From positions 62,001 to 126,000 of the forward strand of contig NHNW01000068.1 in NCBI GenBank assembly GCA_002786025.1: 64,000 nucleotides of DNA. The letters run 5' to 3'. Every line of letters begins with the position of its first letter. Within the stretch, counting starts at the first letter, position 1. The position numbers and the translations under genes are program-made. The stretch is from Zasmidium citrigriseum. Taxonomy: Eukaryota > Ascomycota > Dothideomycetes > Mycosphaerellales > Mycosphaerellaceae. Positions 59,819-64,000 of this stretch are shown piece by piece. The notes below the pieces were generated by a model, which worked only from the letters and a program-made list of their open reading frames with translations, ran no database searches and was not told the DNA's origin.

Positions 59819-62728
59819 TCAAGCCGCAGCGCCGAAGACTTCGTCTCTCATGCCGGCGAGGACCTTCTGATATCGATCTCTCACGCCATCATCGGACATG
59901 AACACCTTGACTCTCTCCACTTCTCCACGTCGTCTGACATTCGGCGCCTTCGTGATTTCGTTGACGAACCATCTTGCTTCTGCATGCGTATACAGCGTCC
60001 AAGCATCTCCCTCTCGACCAGCTCTTGCTGTTCTTCCAACACGGTGCACGTAGCTGGTCAAAGAACGCGGAACATCGTACTGTATGACATGTGTGATGGA
60101 CCGGTCATTGAAGGCGTCCAGTCCGCGGGCTGCACGATCAGTAGAGATGACAATGGCCGGCTCGTCCGCTTTGGAGCGGATGCGGACTTTCCCGGGTTTG
60201 GCCTTGACCAGAGTGGTGATCCACGATTTCCATGAAGGCTGAATCCCCTGCAGTAGGTGGGAGAGACGACTCGCAGATTCGTTGCTCGATGTAAATATCA
60301 GGATCGTGGGGGCGCGAGAAGTTGACGGTGAGCTTGGCCTAAGAGCGCTAGCTGGTGGCCCTCTTTCAAGTCGAGAGTCTGGAACAGGCGAATCTTGGCG
60401 TTGCTGCACAGAATCGTCTTCGTCGGATTCTGCATCAGAGTCTGAGGCCGAGCTCGAGGAGTCGCTGTCGTCAGAAGATAGACTTGAGCTATCGTCGGAA
60501 TCTGAGTCGGAGTCGGAGACGGAGTCTGAATCCGAATCAGTATCGTCTTCCTCCGCGTTCGTCTTTTGGTTGGTGTTCGCAATGTCTGCGTGTTTTTCGC
60601 CCAAGATCTTCGACTTGAGCAATTCAACAGCGACCAGCGGCTTCTCGCTGCCGTCCCCGACAGGAACGCAATATTCAACCAAAGTGCGTGGCAGCTCAAA
60701 TCCGTCGGCACTTTCTTTGACACTGCTGTCGCCCATCGCACGGCCGCTGTCGCTGACCTGAGGGTCAGGCTCATTTGCGCCGCGGACAACGACCATCTTC
60801 GGCCGTCGCAGATTGAGCGACGTGAGCTTGGATATGTCGCGGGTCATCGTGGCCGAAAGAATGGCTTTTCTCAGACGTCGCTCTTTGCGCTCATCCCACA
60901 GCGAATGAGTACGCAGGTACTTCTCTCGCGCATCCTGCTCTTCCTTGCTTCTGGGCCGAGTCAATTCAGTATTCAGCGACTCCAAGAAGCCCTCATACTG
61001 ATTGTCGAGCAGCTTATCAGCCTCGTCAATCACGAGCCACTGAAGGTGATTCAGATTGAACCCTAGTGTGTTGCTGACGTGCTCCAGCAGTCGTCCGGGA
61101 GTTGCAACCAGAATATCGACAGCAGAGTCGTACGATGGGACATGATTGACAACTCCAGCGAGAACATCCTGAATCCACTGTGCTTCTTTGCTGTCTTCCT
61201 GGTCCATCTGTCCAATGTAAGACTGAAACTCCTCGGAATCTTCATCCGGCAGATCTATTTGGGACTTCGCCACAGTCACGAGCTGCTTGTACCTCGCAGG
61301 ATCGTAGCGGGCGGAGCGCTTGATGATCTTTTCTTGCTCGTCTTTGAATTTTCCCATACCGGTGGCCATGCCTACTTTGATGGTGCTGCCCTTTACCAGG
61401 CTTTCAGCGACTGCTGCCACCTGCATCACCAGCTCTCGGGTGGGAACAACTATGAGTGCGCTGAGTCTCCCTTGTCGATTGTGTCGTCGTAGGGCTTCGA
61501 TGATAGGTAGAAGGTAGGCGATTGTCTTGCCACTGCCGGTTGGCGCGCTGACAGCTACGTCAGGCAGTACGTCCTCTGTCCCCGGCGGATACGCAGCGCC
61601 CGGCAGGCCAGGCGGCATCAGCAAAGGTATCAAGGCCTGCTGTACCGGCAAAGCGTCCTTGAACCCGAGTTTCGAAAGTCGGTCTGAGGTTTCTGGCGCT
61701 ATCTGCAAGTCTTTGAAGGTTGCCTGCTTATCCGTAGTTACAATTGTAGGTTTTGCGAGCCACGTCGGCAAAGCAGCATCTTCTGACTGGAATTCTGGTG
61801 TGGGAGTCCTTTCGGGAGGAGGCAGTTCCAGATTTTGCACAACCGTTTGTTTGGGCACACTGTTGACTGCATCGTCCTGCTGGTGCTGCGGCGCTCGACG
61901 TGATGACTTTTGAAACTTCCCCAACACCGCTGTGTGCTTTCGCAGATGGTCCTCATCTACAGGCTTCGCATCCTCTGACTTTGATTGTTCGATCACATTT
62001 TCCAGCTTATGTCGTCGCTTTCGTGGTTGCGGAGGCTCCTCGGAATGCTTTTCGACTGCAGGTGATGTATCATTATGCTCAGATTCCAGGACAGAGGTAT
62101 CGACATCCCTCGGCATGGATTCTGAATCTTCCTCGCTGTCTTTTCGTCGCTTCTTCCGCTTTGTCTTTGCCTTTGAATCGTCCTCCACATCATAATCGAT
62201 ATCGGCGCCCGCATCGGCATCTTTCGACAGCGTTTCGGCCTCCTGTAGAACGACTTTTGATGTCCGCCTCGAGTCCTTGGATTCAGATTGCATTCCATCA
62301 TTGGACTCGGCGATTTCCCCATCCCCATTCCTTGACTCTTTTTCTGCCGCCTTCCGTGCTTTTCTGGCTTCCTTCTCCAACTTATGGCGCTTCTTTGCCG
62401 ATGTTATGTGCGCGAATTCGCCTTGCGGTTGAGGCTCGATCGCCTGGTCGTCTCCACGCTCCACCCCGGAATTGTCGCCATTTGTGGCTGCATCGACAGT
62501 TTTGAGGGTATTGTTTCCATTCTGAAGCTTTTCAGGATCAATTCCTTTCTTCTTCAGCTTTTTCGCTTTCCGCTCGACGACCTCTTCTTGCGTTCGCTCG
62601 CGCTTCCGTTTATTCTCTGACGTTGTAATCGCGGGATCGGGTTCGACATTGTGGGAAACTTCCGCTGGCGCTATGGACTTCGTGATACTCGATTTCGTTG
62701 GGATATACCGCTTGTATAGCGGAGCCAT
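59819..62728 (-). CDS. DBP6: DEAD-box ATP-dependent RNA helicase, DBP6-like
   Basis: Single exon, 969 aa from the ATG at 62728 (MAPLYKRYIP); an ATG at 62758 would add ten residues. A ~330-residue charged N-terminus with Lys/Arg runs (KRKRERTQEE, RKAKKLKKKG) precedes the helicase core. Motifs: APTGSGKT (near residue 396), VPTRELV, ATPGRLLEH, VIDEADKLL (near 566), SATMTRD, ILIFTSS, STDRAARGLD and HRVGRTARAG (near 896). An acidic Ser/Asp block of ~55 residues sits between the two RecA lobes (about 723-778). DBP6 acts in the nucleolus on early 60S ribosome assembly; the N-terminal pattern and the large inter-lobe insert support that assignment. Confidence 0.88.
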   Translation of the reverse strand: MAPLYKRYIPTKSSITKSIAPAEVSHNVEPDPAITTSENKRKRERTQEEVVERKAKKLKKKGIDPEKLQNGNNTLKTVDAATNGDNSGVERGDDQAIEPQPQGEFAHITSAKKRHKLEKEARKARKAAEKESRNGDGEIAESNDGMQSESKDSRRTSKVVLQEAETLSKDADAGADIDYDVEDDSKAKTKRKKRRKDSEEDSESMPRDVDTSVLESEHNDTSPAVEKHSEEPPQPRKRRHKLENVIEQSKSEDAKPVDEDHLRKHTAVLGKFQKSSRRAPQHQQDDAVNSVPKQTVVQNLELPPPERTPTPEFQSEDAALPTWLAKPTIVTTDKQATFKDLQIAPETSDRLSKLGFKDALPVQQALIPLLMPPGLPGAAYPPGTEDVLPDVAVSAPTGSGKTIAYLLPIIEALRRHNRQGRLSALIVVPTRELVMQVAAVAESLVKGSTIKVGMATGMGKFKDEQEKIIKRSARYDPARYKQLVTVAKSQIDLPDEDSEEFQSYIGQMDQEDSKEAQWIQDVLAGVVNHVPSYDSAVDILVATPGRLLEHVSNTLGFNLNHLQWLVIDEADKLLDNQYEGFLESLNTELTRPRSKEEQDAREKYLRTHSLWDERKERRLRKAILSATMTRDISKLTSLNLRRPKMVVVRGANEPDPQVSDSGRAMGDSSVKESADGFELPRTLVEYCVPVGDGSEKPLVAVELLKSKILGEKHADIANTNQKTNAEEDDTDSDSDSVSDSDSDSDDSSSLSSDDSDSSSSASDSDAESDEDDSVQQRQDSPVPDSRLERGPPASALRPSSPSTSRAPTILIFTSSNESASRLSHLLQGIQPSWKSWITTLVKAKPGKVRIRSKADEPAIVISTDRAARGLDAFNDRSITHVIQYDVPRSLTSYVHRVGRTARAGREGDAWTLYTHAEARWFVNEITKAPNVRRRGEVERVKVFMSDDGVRDRYQKVLAGMRDEVFGAAA

Positions 62729-63000
62729 GTTGGTGGCATGCAGCTCGAAGAATTGCATGTGAATCTTCCACTCGAGCGGATATCGGCGGAGAAAGCACTG
62801 GGACGGCTCGGTCCGAGACTAGCTGCCGAAGACGCGTTCTCCTGGACGCAAGAACGACTTCACCTCAAGCCATGTCAAGAACTCGCGATTGTTTCATATG
62901 ACAGCAATGCAGCGGAATATTCAACGTGTACTTTGGACGTACCGATAGCGCGCGTGTCAAGACCTGTACACGTCGCGTCCGGGCGTAAGACATCGCCAAG
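62729..63000. other. divergent promoter region (DBP6 / GPI3)
   Basis: 272 bp separating two housekeeping genes transcribed in opposite directions. Confidence 0.45.
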
Positions 63001-64000
63001 ATGCCTTACAACATTGCGTACGTTCAACGGGATGGAATATTCAGTGGTTGAAAGCCATGACGAATATTAACTGATGAAACTTAGCATGGTGTCTGACTTC
63101 TTCTATCCTCAACCTGGAGGAGTGGAAAGTCACATCTATCAGCTTTCAAGTGTATGTATCCATTCAAAGGGGCCGCGAGACTGTGGCAGCGATGTACATT
63201 TCTATTCGGAAGAGTACGCTGACATTGTCCAGAAATTGATCGACCGAGGTCACCGGGTGATCATCATTACTCACGCCTATGGCGCTCCAAGTCGTGCAGG
63301 AGTACGATACTTGACGAACGGCCTGAAAGTCTACCATCTGCCACACTGGGTCGTCTACCGGTCTGCGACGTTTCCCACGGTCTTCTCCTCTTTCCCGATA
63401 CTGCGGCAGATCTTCATTCGGGAGCAGATCCAAATCGTTCATGGTCACGCATCGCTCAGCAACCTCTGTCATGAAGGGCTGCTCCACGCCAGGACTATGA
63501 GTTTGCAGACAGTCTTTACCGATCACAGTCTGTTCGGCTTCAGTGATGCGGCAAGCATCATGGCGAACAAGCTGCTAAAGTTCAGTTTGAGTGATGTTGG
63601 CCATGTTATCTGCGTGAGCCATACATGGTACGATCATTCGCTGAACAGCATGAATGCCAGCTGACCTGATAATAGCAAAGAGAACACTACATTGAGAGCT
63701 TCTCTCAATCCCTTGGCAGTATCAGTCATTCCCAATGCGGTTGTCCCGAGCAGCTTTCAGCCCTTACAGCCTCAAGAAGCGAAAGCTCTTGCTCAGAGTG
63801 AAAAAGGCGCACTGCTTCCTCCACCTCCGGATCCAAGCAAGCCCGTTGGTCCCGGCGATCCAATCACTATCGTCGTCATCTCGCGCTTGTTCTACAACAA
63901 GGGCACAGATCTTCTCATATCAGCCTTGCCGCTCCTATTGCGGAGGCATGAGAATCTCCGGTTCATCATAGCTGGCAGCGGTCCCAAAGCGATCGATCTG
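63001..64000 (+). CDS. GPI3: GPI3/PIG-A glycosyltransferase, 5' part only
   Basis: Exons 63001-63017, 63085-63151, 63233-63627 and 63676 to beyond the window; 268 codons are visible. The 17-nt first exon encodes MPYNIA together with the first base of exon 2. The second intron (63152-63232, 81 nt) is 3n and stop-free. The reading [65 protein letters not shown] and [15 protein letters not shown] is strongly conserved in the catalytic subunit of the GPI-GlcNAc transferase. That ER membrane complex starts GPI-anchor synthesis by adding GlcNAc to phosphatidylinositol. The last residues seen ([19 protein letters not shown]) belong to the second GT-B lobe. Confidence 0.92.

Noticed and set aside
1..64000. 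tRNA or rRNA genes
   Set aside because: No cloverleaf with a B-box-like GGTTCRANTCC in proper context and no rRNA sequence was noticed by eye. A covariance-model scan would settle this.

Overview
The window is nuclear DNA of a filamentous ascomycete (Pezizomycotina). The signs are short spliceosomal introns of about 45-80 nt with GT...CTAAC/CTGAC...AG, a HET-domain gene, a modular NRPS, a GLEYA adhesin, an AmdX/ADR1-type regulator and small secreted Cys proteins. A Dothideomycete is plausible from general gene style, but that is inference. I placed 27 protein-coding genes (two of them weakly supported or cut by the window edge). I saw no rRNA, tRNA or CRISPR array.

Layout. (1) 0.2-7.9 kb: ELO-family fatty acid elongase with a long acidic tail (-), an 86-aa two-exon protein (+), a conserved unknown protein (-), a secreted histidine acid phosphatase (+) with an upstream CACGTG, and a coiled-coil protein (-) followed by a 111-bp tandem duplication. 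(2) 7.96-12.2 kb: gene-free, holding a diverged tandem array of about six ~300-390-bp units (8225-10170). (3) 12.2-21.1 kb: HET protein (-), RPA3 (+), DUG3 (-) and a large C2H2 regulator (-). (4) 21.1-26.6 kb: 5.5 kb without a convincing gene, probably in part the regulator's upstream region. (5) 26.6-30.6 kb: a small secreted Cys-rich protein (+) flanked by two diverged direct repeats, SRP9/21 (-) and a DUF1308 protein (+).

(6) 31.0-44.0 kb: the outstanding region, a compact candidate biosynthetic cluster. It holds an NAD-dependent epimerase (+), a C2H2 transcription factor (-), a class I methyltransferase (-), a 2OG-Fe(II) oxygenase (-) and a five-exon bimodular NRPS (+) with architecture A-T-C-A-T-C. 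The oxygenase and NRPS share a 362-bp divergent promoter. The terminal condensation domain (SHAQYDG) and absence of a thioesterase fit a dipeptide or diketopiperazine product that is then oxidised and methylated; the product itself is unknown.

(7) 44.3-57 kb: a PMP3-family membrane protein (-), then orphan genes around cullin-4. Two of these (45823-47226 + and 53747-55342 -) are diverged paralogues, two more (47514-48032 and 48243-48884, both -) are tandem paralogues, and a fifth (55761-56873 +) is unrelated. An atypical SDR lies between. (8) 57.2-64 kb: GLEYA adhesin (-), DBP6-type DEAD-box helicase (-), and the 5' part of GPI3 (+), cut by the window end.

Housekeeping genes (RPA3, SRP9, CUL4, DBP6, GPI3, DUG3) are interleaved with accessory genes. 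Coordinates of spliced genes span first to last exon; exon limits are in the evidence.
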